A stretch of 54,320 nt of DNA from Bacillus xiamenensis. GTDB lineage: Bacteria; Bacillota; Bacilli; Bacillales; Bacillaceae. Position 1 is the stretch's first letter; each line of letters opens with the position of its first letter. The position numbers and the translations under genes are program-made. Below are positions 16,467 to 25,826 of the stretch, in pieces. The notes under the pieces are model-generated. The model was not told the DNA's origin. It ran no database searches and saw nothing but the letters and a program-made list of their open reading frames with translations. The DNA lies in NCBI RefSeq assembly GCF_000300535.1, contig NZ_AMSH01000019.1:1-54320 (forward strand), in the 5' to 3' direction.

Positions 16467-19400
16467 TTAAGATGACATGTTGTTTCGTGTGCGCTTGCGC
16501 TGGTAGTAATAAAGAATACCGCCTGAGGCAAGCATGAGCAAGCCAATTAATACAGTTGTATACATCATTGTCGCGGTATTTGGCAGTATGCCTCCTGGCA
16601 GGCCGCTTCCATCTTGACTTGGATCTGATCCGTCTGGAGCAGACGTTCCTGTTTGGTCTGGGACCGCTCCAGCTGCTTCGCTTTGATTGAGTACGGTGTA
16701 TTCACTAAAGTGTGTGGTTTCACCTGTGACGACCCCATTTTCGAATGAACCATTACTTGTTTTGGCGTAACGATTTTTCTTGCGATCTACATAATAAACA
16801 CCTGGTTTCTTCGCTTTTTCAGGCGCGTCTAATGTAAAGGAAAGTGTGACAGGATCTTTAAAGGTAGAGACACTTTTTTGATCTTGTTTGATTTGGAAAT
16901 CATATGTGTCGGTTAGTGCATTTTTCACTTTATTTGTTTTCTTCATCCAGATATCCGCACTTTCCTCTGATAAATTGGAGAGCGGTAATTCCAGTCCGAC
17001 TTTGTCATGATAGATGGTGACGTTTGGATCTTGTTCACGTTTCTTCAGTTCGGCTACTTGCGCTTTTGATAGAGACAATTGAACATTTTTTGCTTTGGCT
17101 GCTTTGTCTAAATAGAGCAATGCTTTATTTGTATGCTGGACATACGTTTGGAACTTTTCATCATCTTGAATGTCATAGGCGCCTTTTCCTTTCAAGCGAG
17201 GAAGAAACACTTCTTTCACTCGATGGTCGATGACAGGAGAAATATGACCGTCTGCCTGTTCAATTTGCTCCTTGAAAATCTCGTAGTCAACATAGCCTAA
17301 GTCTTCTCCATGAGAGGCTTCTGTAAAGACGCTGTAGCCATCACCGCCTGTGCCGACAAATGCGTTAGTCGCTACGCGGTATGTTTTCTGTTCATCAATG
17401 TCAGTCAGATTGCCATTTTGATCTTTCAATTTGACATCAATCAGTCTGCTACCAGCTGGTCTACTAAGTGTAAACGTATATTCAATACCGGCTACATGAG
17501 GGAATGCACCGCCGCCCTCTTCAATGCCTGAAAGCCCTTGTTCAAGCGCTTTTTTAATTTGACTGCCTTTTAAATCTGCGACATAAAGTGTGTTTCCAAA
17601 AGGCATCACCGTTAAAATATCACCTAATGTGATATCTCCTTTTTCAATGCTGCCTCGAATACCGCCGCCGTTTGTTATGGCAAGGTCAGCCCCGGCAGAT
17701 TCTTGTGCTTTCTTTAGCATGCCATCTGCAATAAAGTTTCCAAGGTTCGTTTCCTTTGCACGGACGTGTTCACGCTGTCCATCTAAGAAGACGCTTGACG
17801 TCCCAACTTTTTCAGTTTTTAAATCTTGGATATCTGCCTTGTACTGATCAAGAATCGTTTTTGCGTCCGCATCTTCTTTCACAGAGTCGTCGATCGTGAT
17901 GAGGTCAAAAGAAGATTCTTTTGGCTGTACGACGCCTTTTTTGTCAAAGGCCACGTCTACTTTTCCTAAAAATTGTCCGTAGTCTTTTACTTGCGCAACA
18001 ATCGTTGGTTCTTTTTTATTGATGACCTTTAATTTTTCAACAAGGGTGTGGGTGTGACCACCAATGATTAAATCAATCCCGTCTACTTTTTTGGCTAACT
18101 CAAGATCACGGTTATAGCCGATGTGTGTTAACGCAATGATTTTATTGATTTTTTCTTCTGTTTGAATGGTGTTGACTGTTTCTTTTGCTTTCTTGTATGC
18201 ATCTTGAAATTGAATGTTAGGACCACTGCTGGATGTAATGGCCGTGTCTTCAGTGGTTAAACCGAATAAAGCCACTTTTTCGCCATTTACATCAAGCAGA
18301 ATGTAAGGGTAAATCCCGGCTTCTTTTTTCTCGCCAGCTTTGAATGTTGTTGGTTTTTTCACTAAGCTGCTTAACTGTTTTTCCTTAGAGACATCAACGT
18401 TTGATGACACAATTGGGAAGTTAGGTTTTTCAAATTGATGACGATTTTTAGCATCTACACTGGATGCATCACCTGTCAGGAATTGACGAAGGACAGATGG
18501 ACCTTTGTCAAACTCATGATTCCCAAACGTCATAGCATCGTATTTCATCAAGTTCATCAGCTTTAAATCGGCAAGTCCTTGCCATTTTGTGAAATAGAGA
18601 TCACCAGAGAAGACATCTCCAGCGTCTAATAAAATATTGTTTTCGCTTTGGGCGCGAACTTCTTTGATCTTGGTTGCGCGTCTGGCTGCATCATCCAGAT
18701 GGGCATGTGTATCGTTTGTATGCATCACCGTTAAATGCCAATTGTCTGTTGCAGGTGGTTCTGTTGTACCATCATCTTTAAACGCTAGCTTGTACACGCC
18801 AAGTCCGTCTGTGCTGGCATTCCGAATAAAGTCGACGCTGCTTGATTTCTCTGCGAACGGTTTTGCAAGTAGAGAAGATTCAAAGGTGACTGTTGTGCCT
18901 TTTACTGGTTTAATGGACCAGTTTTGATCTGCGCTTGGGTTAATGGTTTTTTGTTCAATAATATAATCCATCAGCACTTGGCGGTTCTCATCTGCTGAGG
19001 CAAGCACGACTTTATCTTGTGTGAGGTGCGGGAAGCCTCCGCCGCCAGATGCACGGTAGTTGTTTGTCACGACTAAAAATTCTTGATTGTCAGAGACAGG
19101 CTTTCCGTTGTAAGACAAATTTTTGATGCGGTTCGCATCGGCATTGATCAGTGTGCCTGTTGTGCTGTATTTAGCAGGCTGTGTGACATCCACTTGGTAC
19201 GTCACACCATCGATCACATCAAAGTTATACGAGCGATATTCTTCGTTTAAAATAGGCTGTTCATTAGATGTATTTGGTTTGATTTGGTTAAATTGGCCGG
19301 CAGACATCTCTAGCCAGTCTTTCACTTCACTGCCTTTTAGTTTCACAATTTGTACAGTGTTATCGTAAAGGTAGAGATCGCCAATGTTTTTAATTGCTAA

Positions 19401-20735
19401 ATCACCTTTTGCGATATTTGTATAATAGTTTACACCGTTGCGGCCGCCGGCTTTAAATGGCGCACCCGCAGATAAAATCGGTAAGTTTTTGTATGAAGTA
19501 TCCTTCATTTTTTCTTGGGCATACCATTTTTGTGCATCTGTCACGATTTGAATAGAAGGGTCATCCATGACTTGAGCAAAAAAGCTGTTAATGTCTGCTT
19601 CTGTTTTTCCAACAGGCTTTCTGACGTAATCCAGCGTATTTTGGTGAGTCGTTTGAATGGCATCTTTCACAGTGCTGTTTTGAGATGTCACTCCGGCAAC
19701 AGATTCGATCTTGCCTGTTCCGTCTGTGACCTTCCAGTTGCTGCCGTCTGGCTCTAGTGTTAAATCAATGACGCCAAGGTAACTTCCCCAGTTTTTTGAC
19801 ATGACGACAGGAATGCCGTTAATGGTTCCCTTTGAGACATCAAATTTGTCTACGCCGCTATATTCAGCGCTTGGGAATGTGCCGTGCTGGTGGCCAGACA
19901 CAATCGCATCAATGCCTGATGTTTTTGTAGCAAGGTCAAAGATCATATTTTCTGATCCTTTAGGTGAAGCTGTTTTTTCAATTCCTGTATGAGCAAGAGC
20001 GACGATGACATCTGCGCCTTTTGCTTTCATTTCTGGAATGGTTTCATTGGCAGACTCCACAATATCCTGCACTTGAACTTGTCCATCTAAATGCTTCTTA
20101 TCCCACGTCATAATTTGTGGTGGTACGAATCCTATGTAACCGACTTTCACAGTTTGGGAGGCTCCGTTTGCATCTTTAAAGGTTTTATCCTGAATGACAT
20201 AAGGAGTAAATCGGTGTTCTCCGTTTAACTTTTTGACGTTCGCATTGACAATCGGGAAGTTGGCGCCCGCAATGGTACCGTCAAGAAAAGATAAACCGTA
20301 GTTAAATTCATGATTGCCGAGTGTACCTGCATCATATTTTAATTTGTTGAGTGTATGAATAATGGGGTGAACCTTTGTTTGATTGATGATGCTGTCTTTT
20401 TCATTTTTATAAACGTATTCTCCAAGAGGGGTTCCTTGAATCAGGTCTCCGTTATCAACAAGGAGTGTATTGGGATTTTGTGAACGGTGCCTTTCAATCA
20501 GCTCGGCTGTCTTCGCCAAACCAAATTCATTTGTTTCTTTGTCGCTGTAGTAATCATAATTCATCATGTTCGCATGAACATCCGTTGTGGCTAAGATACT
20601 GACCTTTACGGCGCTGCCGCTTTCTGTTTCTGCATGAGTAGGTACTGCTGGGAGAATGAGACTAATCATCATCATGGAAGTGAGCAGAATAGACAAGTTT
20701 TTCCTTCGTTTAGACCTATGTGCTTGCTTCTTCAC
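16467..20735 (-). CDS. yfkN: Cell-wall anchored 2',3'-cyclic nucleotide phosphodiesterase / 5'-nucleotidase (YfkN)
   Basis: A 1422-aa secreted enzyme that dephosphorylates nucleotides outside the cell. A signal peptide ends near residue 35 (PTHA). Two metallophosphoesterase plus 5'-nucleotidase modules follow in tandem: the first begins near residue 50 (TTDVHANMMNYD), the second near 670 (MHTNDTHAHLDD). Each has GNHEF and GGHTH-like metal motifs. The C-terminus has LPNTA at 1384-1388, a hydrophobic stretch and a basic tail, which is a sortase signal of the YhcS type. The layout equals B. subtilis YfkN, a trifunctional nucleotide phosphoesterase. Confidence 0.95.
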   Translation of the reverse strand: MKKQAHRSKRRKNLSILLTSMMMISLILPAVPTHAETESGSAVKVSILATTDVHANMMNYDYYSDKETNEFGLAKTAELIERHRSQNPNTLLVDNGDLIQGTPLGEYVYKNEKDSIINQTKVHPIIHTLNKLKYDAGTLGNHEFNYGLSFLDGTIAGANFPIVNANVKKLNGEHRFTPYVIQDKTFKDANGASQTVKVGYIGFVPPQIMTWDKKHLDGQVQVQDIVESANETIPEMKAKGADVIVALAHTGIEKTASPKGSENMIFDLATKTSGIDAIVSGHQHGTFPSAEYSGVDKFDVSKGTINGIPVVMSKNWGSYLGVIDLTLEPDGSNWKVTDGTGKIESVAGVTSQNSTVKDAIQTTHQNTLDYVRKPVGKTEADINSFFAQVMDDPSIQIVTDAQKWYAQEKMKDTSYKNLPILSAGAPFKAGGRNGVNYYTNIAKGDLAIKNIGDLYLYDNTVQIVKLKGSEVKDWLEMSAGQFNQIKPNTSNEQPILNEEYRSYNFDVIDGVTYQVDVTQPAKYSTTGTLINADANRIKNLSYNGKPVSDNQEFLVVTNNYRASGGGGFPHLTQDKVVLASADENRQVLMDYIIEQKTINPSADQNWSIKPVKGTTVTFESSLLAKPFAEKSSSVDFIRNASTDGLGVYKLAFKDDGTTEPPATDNWHLTVMHTNDTHAHLDDAARRATKIKEVRAQSENNILLDAGDVFSGDLYFTKWQGLADLKLMNLMKYDAMTFGNHEFDKGPSVLRQFLTGDASSVDAKNRHQFEKPNFPIVSSNVDVSKEKQLSSLVKKPTTFKAGEKKEAGIYPYILLDVNGEKVALFGLTTEDTAITSSSGPNIQFQDAYKKAKETVNTIQTEEKINKIIALTHIGYNRDLELAKKVDGIDLIIGGHTHTLVEKLKVINKKEPTIVAQVKDYGQFLGKVDVAFDKKGVVQPKESSFDLITIDDSVKEDADAKTILDQYKADIQDLKTEKVGTSSVFLDGQREHVRAKETNLGNFIADGMLKKAQESAGADLAITNGGGIRGSIEKGDITLGDILTVMPFGNTLYVADLKGSQIKKALEQGLSGIEEGGGAFPHVAGIEYTFTLSRPAGSRLIDVKLKDQNGNLTDIDEQKTYRVATNAFVGTGGDGYSVFTEASHGEDLGYVDYEIFKEQIEQADGHISPVIDHRVKEVFLPRLKGKGAYDIQDDEKFQTYVQHTNKALLYLDKAAKAKNVQLSLSKAQVAELKKREQDPNVTIYHDKVGLELPLSNLSEESADIWMKKTNKVKNALTDTYDFQIKQDQKSVSTFKDPVTLSFTLDAPEKAKKPGVYYVDRKKNRYAKTSNGSFENGVVTGETTHFSEYTVLNQSEAAGAVPDQTGTSAPDGSDPSQDGSGLPGGILPNTATMMYTTVLIGLLMLASGGILYYYQRKRTRNNMSS

Positions 20736-20923
20736 CTGATCTCCGCCTTTCTAATTTTTTTGACCACAATACCTATTGTAGAAATGTTTCGTTCACTTTT
20801 GTAGTTATTTTTTGCAGATTATTGTAAAGATAACATAAATCATACGAATTACCTTGTTAAGGGAATGTGAATGAGTCTAAATACTTATTTTTGTCATGAG
20901 GGGTTTTCTGATAGGGATAGGAT

Positions 20924-20948
20924 GTTTGATCTTACTGCGCCGGGGTAT
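20924..20948 (+). promoter_or_regulatory. Sigma-B promoter of yfkM
   Basis: GTTTGA-N13-GGGTAT matches the sigma-B consensus (GTTTAA-N12-14-GGGWAW) with one change. B. subtilis yfkM is a known sigma-B general stress gene. Confidence 0.85.
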
Positions 20949-20989
20949 AGTGTGTAGTGTAAACGATAATCAAGCAGGAGGGTTTCTAC

Positions 20990-21508
20990 ATGGGTAAGAA
21001 AATTGCAGTTGTATTAACAGATTACTTTGAGGATGTTGAATTCACCGAGCCTGCAAAAGCCTTTAAAGACGCAGGTCATGAGATCACAGTGATTGAAAAT
21101 GAAAAAGGTAAAACAGTAAAAGGGAAGCAAGGAGAGGCAGAAGTGAGAGTGGATGCGTCTATTGATCACGTGAAGCCAGAAGACTTCGATGCACTTCTCA
21201 TTCCTGGCGGATTCTCACCTGACATTCTGCGTGCAGATGACCGCTACGTGCAATTCACAAAAGCCTTTATGGACGAGAAAAAACCAGTATTTGCGATCTG
21301 CCATGGACCGCAATTGCTCATTACAGCGAAGACGCTGGAAGGAAGAGGCGCGACCGGCTATACATCCATTCAAGTGGATATGGAAAACGCAGGCGCGAAA
21401 TTCAAAGACGAAGAAGTCGTCGTTTGTCAGGATCAGCTTGTGACAAGCCGCACACCAGACGACATTCCAGCATTTAACCGTGAAGCATTAAAACTGCTTG
21501 CGAAATAA
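20990..21508 (+). CDS. yfkM: General stress protein 18, DJ-1/PfpI family
   Basis: A 172-aa cytosolic protein of the DJ-1/PfpI superfamily. The nucleophile elbow AICHGPQLL carries Cys104 and His105, and the conserved acidic residue is in YFEDVEF near the N-terminus. Relatives act as glyoxalase/deglycase-type enzymes against methylglyoxal damage, though the true reaction of YfkM is uncertain. AGGAGGG precedes the ATG. The sigma-B promoter predicts induction by general stress. Confidence 0.92.
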   Translation: MGKKIAVVLTDYFEDVEFTEPAKAFKDAGHEITVIENEKGKTVKGKQGEAEVRVDASIDHVKPEDFDALLIPGGFSPDILRADDRYVQFTKAFMDEKKPVFAICHGPQLLITAKTLEGRGATGYTSIQVDMENAGAKFKDEEVVVCQDQLVTSRTPDDIPAFNREALKLLAK

Positions 21509-21531
21509 GCGGCAGTTGTGACAGCATAAAA

Positions 21532-21564
21532 AAAGTCAGCACTTTTAACGGTGCTGACTTTTTC
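21532..21564. terminator. Bidirectional terminator between yfkM and yfkK
   Basis: AAAGTCAGCAC (21532-21542) pairs with GTGCTGACTTT (21551-21561). A seven-base A-run on the left and a T-run on the right let it serve both strands. Confidence 0.85.
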
Positions 21565-21612
21565 TGCGCATCATTCAAGATCATCTCGACATGCGCGGCA
21601 ATTCTTTTTCCA

Positions 21613-21831
21613 TTATGATTTTCTTAAGCTTTTCAGCTCGCTTGCAATGGCCTGCATTTCACTTGGGCTGAATGAAGATTTTTTCATCACCATTTGGTGA
21701 AGGAATTCAATATCTTCATACTTATCTGGACTGAAGTCCTCGGCTTTGATGACTCCAATGTTCAGCATGTTTAGCTTTTGCGAAATGTCTTCAATCAGCT
21801 GATTGACTTCAGCCGCTTTTGGCTGTGACAA
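21613..21831 (-). CDS. yfkK: UPF0435 protein (YfkK-like)
   Basis: A 72-aa soluble, helical protein of the DUF1128/UPF0435 family, which is confined to bacilli and relatives. Characteristic blocks are [16 protein letters not shown] and [21 protein letters not shown] chose TTG at 21831 because AAAGGA lies ten bases upstream. A GTG nine bases earlier is too close to it. Function unknown. Confidence 0.8.
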   Translation of the reverse strand: MSQPKAAEVNQLIEDISQKLNMLNIGVIKAEDFSPDKYEDIEFLHQMVMKKSSFSPSEMQAIASELKSLRKS

Positions 21832-21906
21832 GGGCGGCACGTCCTTTCCTGCATGTGTCGAATAATATGTCTATTTTAACAGAAATGCAAAAGAATAAAA
21901 GGGCTA

Positions 21907-23262
21907 TTAAGAGGAGACTGAAATGTTTTTCTCCTTTTTCTCCTGCTTGATCTTATCAATGATTCGTTTGGATTCAAATACGACCACGCCTGATAAACCG
22001 ATGAGGCCAATCAAGTTTGGAATAGCCATCAGCCCATTGAGCATATCTGCCAAGCCCCAGACAAAGTCATTTTTAAACACAGCGCCAAAAAAGACGGCGA
22101 TGACAAATAGAATCCGGTAATACATCACGTGCGAGTCTTTGACTAAGTATGTAAAGCATTTCTCCCCATAATACGACCAGCCGATGATGGTGGAGTATGC
22201 AAACAACAATAAGCCGATGGCGACAATAATTGAACCAATTGGACCGAGGAAATAAGAAAAGGAAACGGAAGTGAGTGCATCACTGCTCCCTGATTGATAC
22301 ATGTTTGCCATCACAATCGTAATCCCGGTAATAGAACAAACAATCATTGTGTCAATGAAGACCTGTGTCATCGACACAAGGGCTTGGCGAGCAGGCATAT
22401 CGGTTTTGGCAGCGGCTGCAGCAATAGGAGACGATCCAAGACCTGCTTCATTGGAAAATACGCCTCGTGCCACACCCCAGCGGATCACCGTTCCGATGGC
22501 ACCGCCAGCAACGGCTTGACCTGTAAAGGCATCAGAGAAAATGAGCCCGACGGCACTTGGGACTAGATCTGCATTCATAACAAGAATGATCAGCCCGCAA
22601 ATGACGTAGAATAAAGCCATGACGGGTACAAAAATAGCCGTCACACGGCCGATACTTTTAATCCCGCCTAAAATCACGAGTGCCGTAAAGGCGGTAATGA
22701 TGATCCCTGTCACCCATGTCGGGATGTGAAACGTTGAATACATGACCCCTGAGATGGAGTTAGACTGCACGAGGTTTCCAATCCCAAAGGCAGCACTAGC
22801 GCCAAACACAGCAAACAGCACCCCAAGCCATTTTTGCTTTAAACCATGCTCCAAATAGTACATAGGTCCGCCAGACATTTCACCTTTTTCATTTTTTACG
22901 CGGTATCTGACTGCAAGAACAGCTTCAGCATATTTTGTCGCCATTCCAAAGAACGCTGCAAACCACATCCAAAAGACGGCGCCTGGTCCGCCGGCAATGA
23001 CAGCAGAGGCGACCCCCACAATATTTCCCGTTCCAACCGTAGCAGCAAGAGCTGTCATTAATGCTTGGAAGTGAGAAATATCACCTTCTGAAGTCTTATC
23101 CTGCTTTGAAAATGCAAGCTTAAGCGAATAGGGGAGCAGCCTAATTTGAATAAAAAGCACGCGAAAGGTAAGGTAAATCCCTGTTCCCACAATGAAAAGC
23201 AAAAGCGGCGGTCCCCATAATACATCATTAATCCTGCTGACAAACTGTTCAACCCATCCCAT
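21907..23262 (-). CDS. Sodium:alanine symporter (AGCS family)
   Basis: A 451-aa membrane protein with about ten to eleven transmembrane segments, importing alanine or glycine with sodium. Family blocks include GGP around GAVFWMWFAAFFGMATKYAE, MSGGPMYYLEHGL, and FSNEAGLGSSPIAAAAAKTD. The ATG at 23262 has AAGGGGG seven bases upstream. The longer in-frame version to 23358 adds an unsupported hydrophilic leader. It resembles B. subtilis AlsT/YrbD/GlnT-type proteins. The exact substrate (alanine, glycine or glutamine) cannot be told from sequence alone. Confidence 0.9.
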   Translation of the reverse strand: MGWVEQFVSRINDVLWGPPLLLFIVGTGIYLTFRVLFIQIRLLPYSLKLAFSKQDKTSEGDISHFQALMTALAATVGTGNIVGVASAVIAGGPGAVFWMWFAAFFGMATKYAEAVLAVRYRVKNEKGEMSGGPMYYLEHGLKQKWLGVLFAVFGASAAFGIGNLVQSNSISGVMYSTFHIPTWVTGIIITAFTALVILGGIKSIGRVTAIFVPVMALFYVICGLIILVMNADLVPSAVGLIFSDAFTGQAVAGGAIGTVIRWGVARGVFSNEAGLGSSPIAAAAAKTDMPARQALVSMTQVFIDTMIVCSITGITIVMANMYQSGSSDALTSVSFSYFLGPIGSIIVAIGLLLFAYSTIIGWSYYGEKCFTYLVKDSHVMYYRILFVIAVFFGAVFKNDFVWGLADMLNGLMAIPNLIGLIGLSGVVVFESKRIIDKIKQEKKEKNISVSS

Positions 23263-23435
23263 AAGTATCCCCCTTTTTTTGTGCAATTCTCCTAAAGTGT
23301 CACCTTTTTTTGTATAATGTGTCAATGCCGATGGGAGTTTTTCTTGCAAAGTTTCCAAAAGAAAAAGAGCTTGATATGATAGAGAAAAGGTTTTCGAAAG
23401 GGACTCTTAGGGAAAAGATAGGAGGAGAATGAAGG

Positions 23436-23906
23436 ATGATTCATGTATTATTCGTATGCCTCGGCAATATATGCAGGTCACCGATGGCAGAAGCGATGTT
23501 TAGAAAACGAGTAGAAGACGAAGGACTGAGTGAGCACTTTGTCATTGATTCAGCAGGCATTGGCGGCTGGCATCAAGGCAGTCCTCCGCATGAAGGAACA
23601 CGAAAGCTGCTGGATGAAAAAGGCATCAGCTATGAAGGAATGACCGCAAGACAAATCAGGGATGAGGACATCACCACATATGACTATATCATTGCGATGG
23701 ATGCTGAAAATGTAGGGGCCCTCCGCAGTATAGCCGGCTATGGAAAACATCACTTTATTGGCCGTCTTCTTGATTTTGTAGAAGACGACGATCGAGATGA
23801 TGTACCAGATCCTTATTACACTGGGAACTTTGAGGAAGTACATGATTTAATTGAGACAGGAATTGATCGATTTTTGACGTATGTAAAAAAAGAGAAACAC
23901 CTTTAA
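23436..23906 (+). CDS. yfkJ: Low-molecular-weight protein tyrosine phosphatase (YfkJ)
   Basis: A 156-aa phosphatase with the P-loop Cys8-LGNIC-Arg14-Ser and the general acid Asp125 in the DPYY motif. It removes phosphate from phosphotyrosine, and in B. subtilis YfkJ has been linked to stress resistance. GGAGG lies ten bases before the ATG. It is the first gene of a row with yfkI and yfkH (20-bp and 18-bp gaps), as in B. subtilis. Confidence 0.93.
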   Translation: MIHVLFVCLGNICRSPMAEAMFRKRVEDEGLSEHFVIDSAGIGGWHQGSPPHEGTRKLLDEKGISYEGMTARQIRDEDITTYDYIIAMDAENVGALRSIAGYGKHHFIGRLLDFVEDDDRDDVPDPYYTGNFEEVHDLIETGIDRFLTYVKKEKHL

Positions 23907-23926
23907 CTGAAAGGAGATCAGATGAG

Positions 23927-24259
23927 ATGGAAGAGAATAATCAACTCATGCTTCGAGGAGCCGTCATAGGCGCAGCCTGCGGCATATTGCTGACATTGTT
24001 TCATCGTCCAACAAGGGTTGCACTGAAAGAGAAATGGAATGACTGCCAGCAAAAGCTGGATGAATACCGCCAGGAGCCAGGCAAAATGTCTGCTTGCGTG
24101 AAAGAAAAAATGGAAGAAACGAAGCAGCTGATGAGAACGGTCTCAGATGATTTATCATTTTTAAATGAACAGGTCAATCAGTTAAAGGAAACAACCCCAA
24201 AAGTATTAGAGATTATTGAAGAAACAAAGGATCACTTTCGAACGAAACAGAAAGACTGA
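23927..24259 (+). CDS. yfkI: YtxH-like membrane-anchored protein (YfkI)
   Basis: A 110-aa protein with one N-terminal hydrophobic segment (about residues 9-24, GAVIGAACGILLTLF) and a long charged, probably coiled-coil C-terminal part (residues 30-105). This layout is that of YtxH/YfkI proteins. AAAGGAG stands before the ATG. It lies between the phosphatase and YfkH in one transcription unit. Function unknown. Confidence 0.8.
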   Translation: MEENNQLMLRGAVIGAACGILLTLFHRPTRVALKEKWNDCQQKLDEYRQEPGKMSACVKEKMEETKQLMRTVSDDLSFLNEQVNQLKETTPKVLEIIEETKDHFRTKQKD

Positions 24260-24277
24260 TCATTGGAGATGAGACGT

Positions 24278-25096
24278 ATGGTTTTTGTTAAAGCGTTAAT
24301 TGAACGCTTTTTGCTGCATGAAGGACCGGCAAAATCAGCTGAGCTTGCGTACTTCTTTTTGCTTTCATTATTTCCGTTTCTCATCTTCGTGCTGACGCTT
24401 GTTGGCTATTTGCCGCTAACGTCAAAGGATGTCTTAAGCGTGATTTCTGGTTATGCGCCAGAGGGAGCGCTTTCGATGATTGAATCCATTGCCGAACAGA
24501 CGCTGAACAACCGTAACGGGGGATTATTATCTTTTGGGATTATTGCCGCCTTATGGTCTGCATCCAACGGCATTAATGCCGTTGTTAGAGCATTTAACCA
24601 CGCATACGAAGTTGAGGAAAATCGTTCCTTCATTCTCGTACGTTTAACATCAATCATCTTAACCATTGCGATGGTTCTTACGATTATTTTCGCCTTAATG
24701 CTGCCTGTCTTTGGAAAAGAGCTTGGCTTATTTCTCGCCAAATTAGTCGGACAGTCCGATGCGTTTCTGACCATTTGGACAGCGATGAGGTGGATTATTA
24801 GTCCACTGATTTTACTGATTGTTTTTACATCCCTATATTATTTTGCCCCTAACATCAGGCTGAAATTGAAATTTGTGCTGCCGGGCGCCATATTCGCATC
24901 TGTTGGCTGGATTCTCGTCAGCATGCTGTTCTCATTTTATGTAGGCGAATTTGCCAACTATAGTGCGATGTACGGAAGCATTGGGGGAATCATTATCTTA
25001 ATGATCTGGTTTTATTTAACCGGCATCATGATTATCCTCGGAGGCGAGCTCAATGCGCTTTTACATAAGCGTAAAATCATGCCAGGCAAGCTGTAA
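24278..25096 (+). CDS. yfkH: YihY/BrkB family membrane protein (YfkH)
   Basis: A 272-aa membrane protein of the YihY/virulence factor BrkB family with about six transmembrane segments. The conserved motifs AELAYFFLLSLFPFLIF near the N-terminus and MYGSIGGIIILMIWFYLTG near the C-terminus are seen. The ATG at 24278 has GGAG nine bases upstream. The TTG at 24263 overlaps that site and is rejected. The molecular function of the family is not settled. It is the last clear member of yfkJ-yfkI-yfkH. Confidence 0.88.
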   Translation: MVFVKALIERFLLHEGPAKSAELAYFFLLSLFPFLIFVLTLVGYLPLTSKDVLSVISGYAPEGALSMIESIAEQTLNNRNGGLLSFGIIAALWSASNGINAVVRAFNHAYEVEENRSFILVRLTSIILTIAMVLTIIFALMLPVFGKELGLFLAKLVGQSDAFLTIWTAMRWIISPLILLIVFTSLYYFAPNIRLKLKFVLPGAIFASVGWILVSMLFSFYVGEFANYSAMYGSIGGIIILMIWFYLTGIMIILGGELNALLHKRKIMPGKL

Positions 25097-25159
25097 AGAA
25101 AACAGGGCATCCTAAAGAAGAACGAACGTGTTCAATCTTGACGGATGGGGGAATCACAT

Positions 25160-25267
25160 ATGTCCAAACAATCGAAAAAAGGCGGAAGCAACACAAAACA
25201 AAACAAAGGCCATCAGCCAAAGCACAAAACAAGCGGAAGTGCGAATGGGCAAAATGGGTATCATTAG
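25160..25267 (+). CDS. 35-aa basic Lys/Gln/Gly-rich protein
   Basis: MSKQSKKGGSNTKQNKGHQP is followed by a basic, Ser/Gly/Asn-rich tail ending NGYH. GGGGGAA stands eight bases before the ATG and a strong terminator follows the stop. The composition (no hydrophobic core, many Lys, Gln, Gly) recalls minor spore proteins, but I cannot place it in a named family. It lies 63 bp after yfkH and may be cotranscribed with it. Confidence 0.65.
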   Translation: MSKQSKKGGSNTKQNKGHQPKHKTSGSANGQNGYH

Positions 25268-25270
25268 GTG

Positions 25271-25304
25271 AAAAACTCCTCTGCATAGGTGCAGGGGAGT
25301 TTTT
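25271..25304. terminator. Bidirectional terminator
   Basis: A 15-bp stem (25271-25285 with 25290-25304) bounded by five A and five T residues. It ends the 35-aa gene on the plus strand and the acetyltransferase gene on the minus strand, whose stop codon it overlaps. Confidence 0.85.
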
Positions 25305-25812
25305 AATGATTCAATATCCGTATATAACGTTTCAGGAGAAAAGTTGCATCAGGCTTTGGCTGATAGTTTGGATCGAGCTGAAAGCCTGCTTTCATCGCAA
25401 CACGTTCACTTCTGACATGCCCAACAGGACAAAAGATTTCAAATCCATCGACTTCAGGAGCAAAGGCATCTGTCATAAATTTCACTGTTTTGGTCACAAT
25501 ACCTTGCCCTTGCGCATCTTCACCAATCCAATACCCAATATTGCCTATCGGATGCTGAAACGTCATGCGGAATACACCGATTAATCGATCGTTTAATACG
25601 ATACCCGCTTCTATATCTTTTTTTTCAGCATAGGCAGTGCGGGCAGATTGAATAAATGATTGAACATCTTCTATGCGATGACAGTGATTCACCCATGGTA
25701 GCCACTCTCCCAAGTGATCTTTATTCTGCTGGATAAGTGCAAATAATGCCTCTGCATCGGCTACTTGTAAACACGCCAATTTTAAGTCATCTGAAATGTT
25801 AAATGTAAACAA
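25303..25812 (-). CDS. GNAT acetyltransferase, RimJ/RimL type
   Basis: A 169-aa N-acetyltransferase of the RimL branch (ribosomal-protein serine acetyltransferase relatives such as YdaF). The acetyl-CoA loop is in YWIGEDAQGQGIVTKTV near residues 94-110, preceded by GVFRMTF and followed by the region around SERVAMKAGFQ. The substrate is unknown. It begins 14 bases after the end of the MFS gene, so both form a minus-strand operon with the transporter first. Confidence 0.85.
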   Translation of the reverse strand: MFTFNISDDLKLACLQVADAEALFALIQQNKDHLGEWLPWVNHCHRIEDVQSFIQSARTAYAEKKDIEAGIVLNDRLIGVFRMTFQHPIGNIGYWIGEDAQGQGIVTKTVKFMTDAFAPEVDGFEIFCPVGHVRSERVAMKAGFQLDPNYQPKPDATFLLKRYIRILNH

Positions 25813-25826
25813 AATAGATCCTCCAT

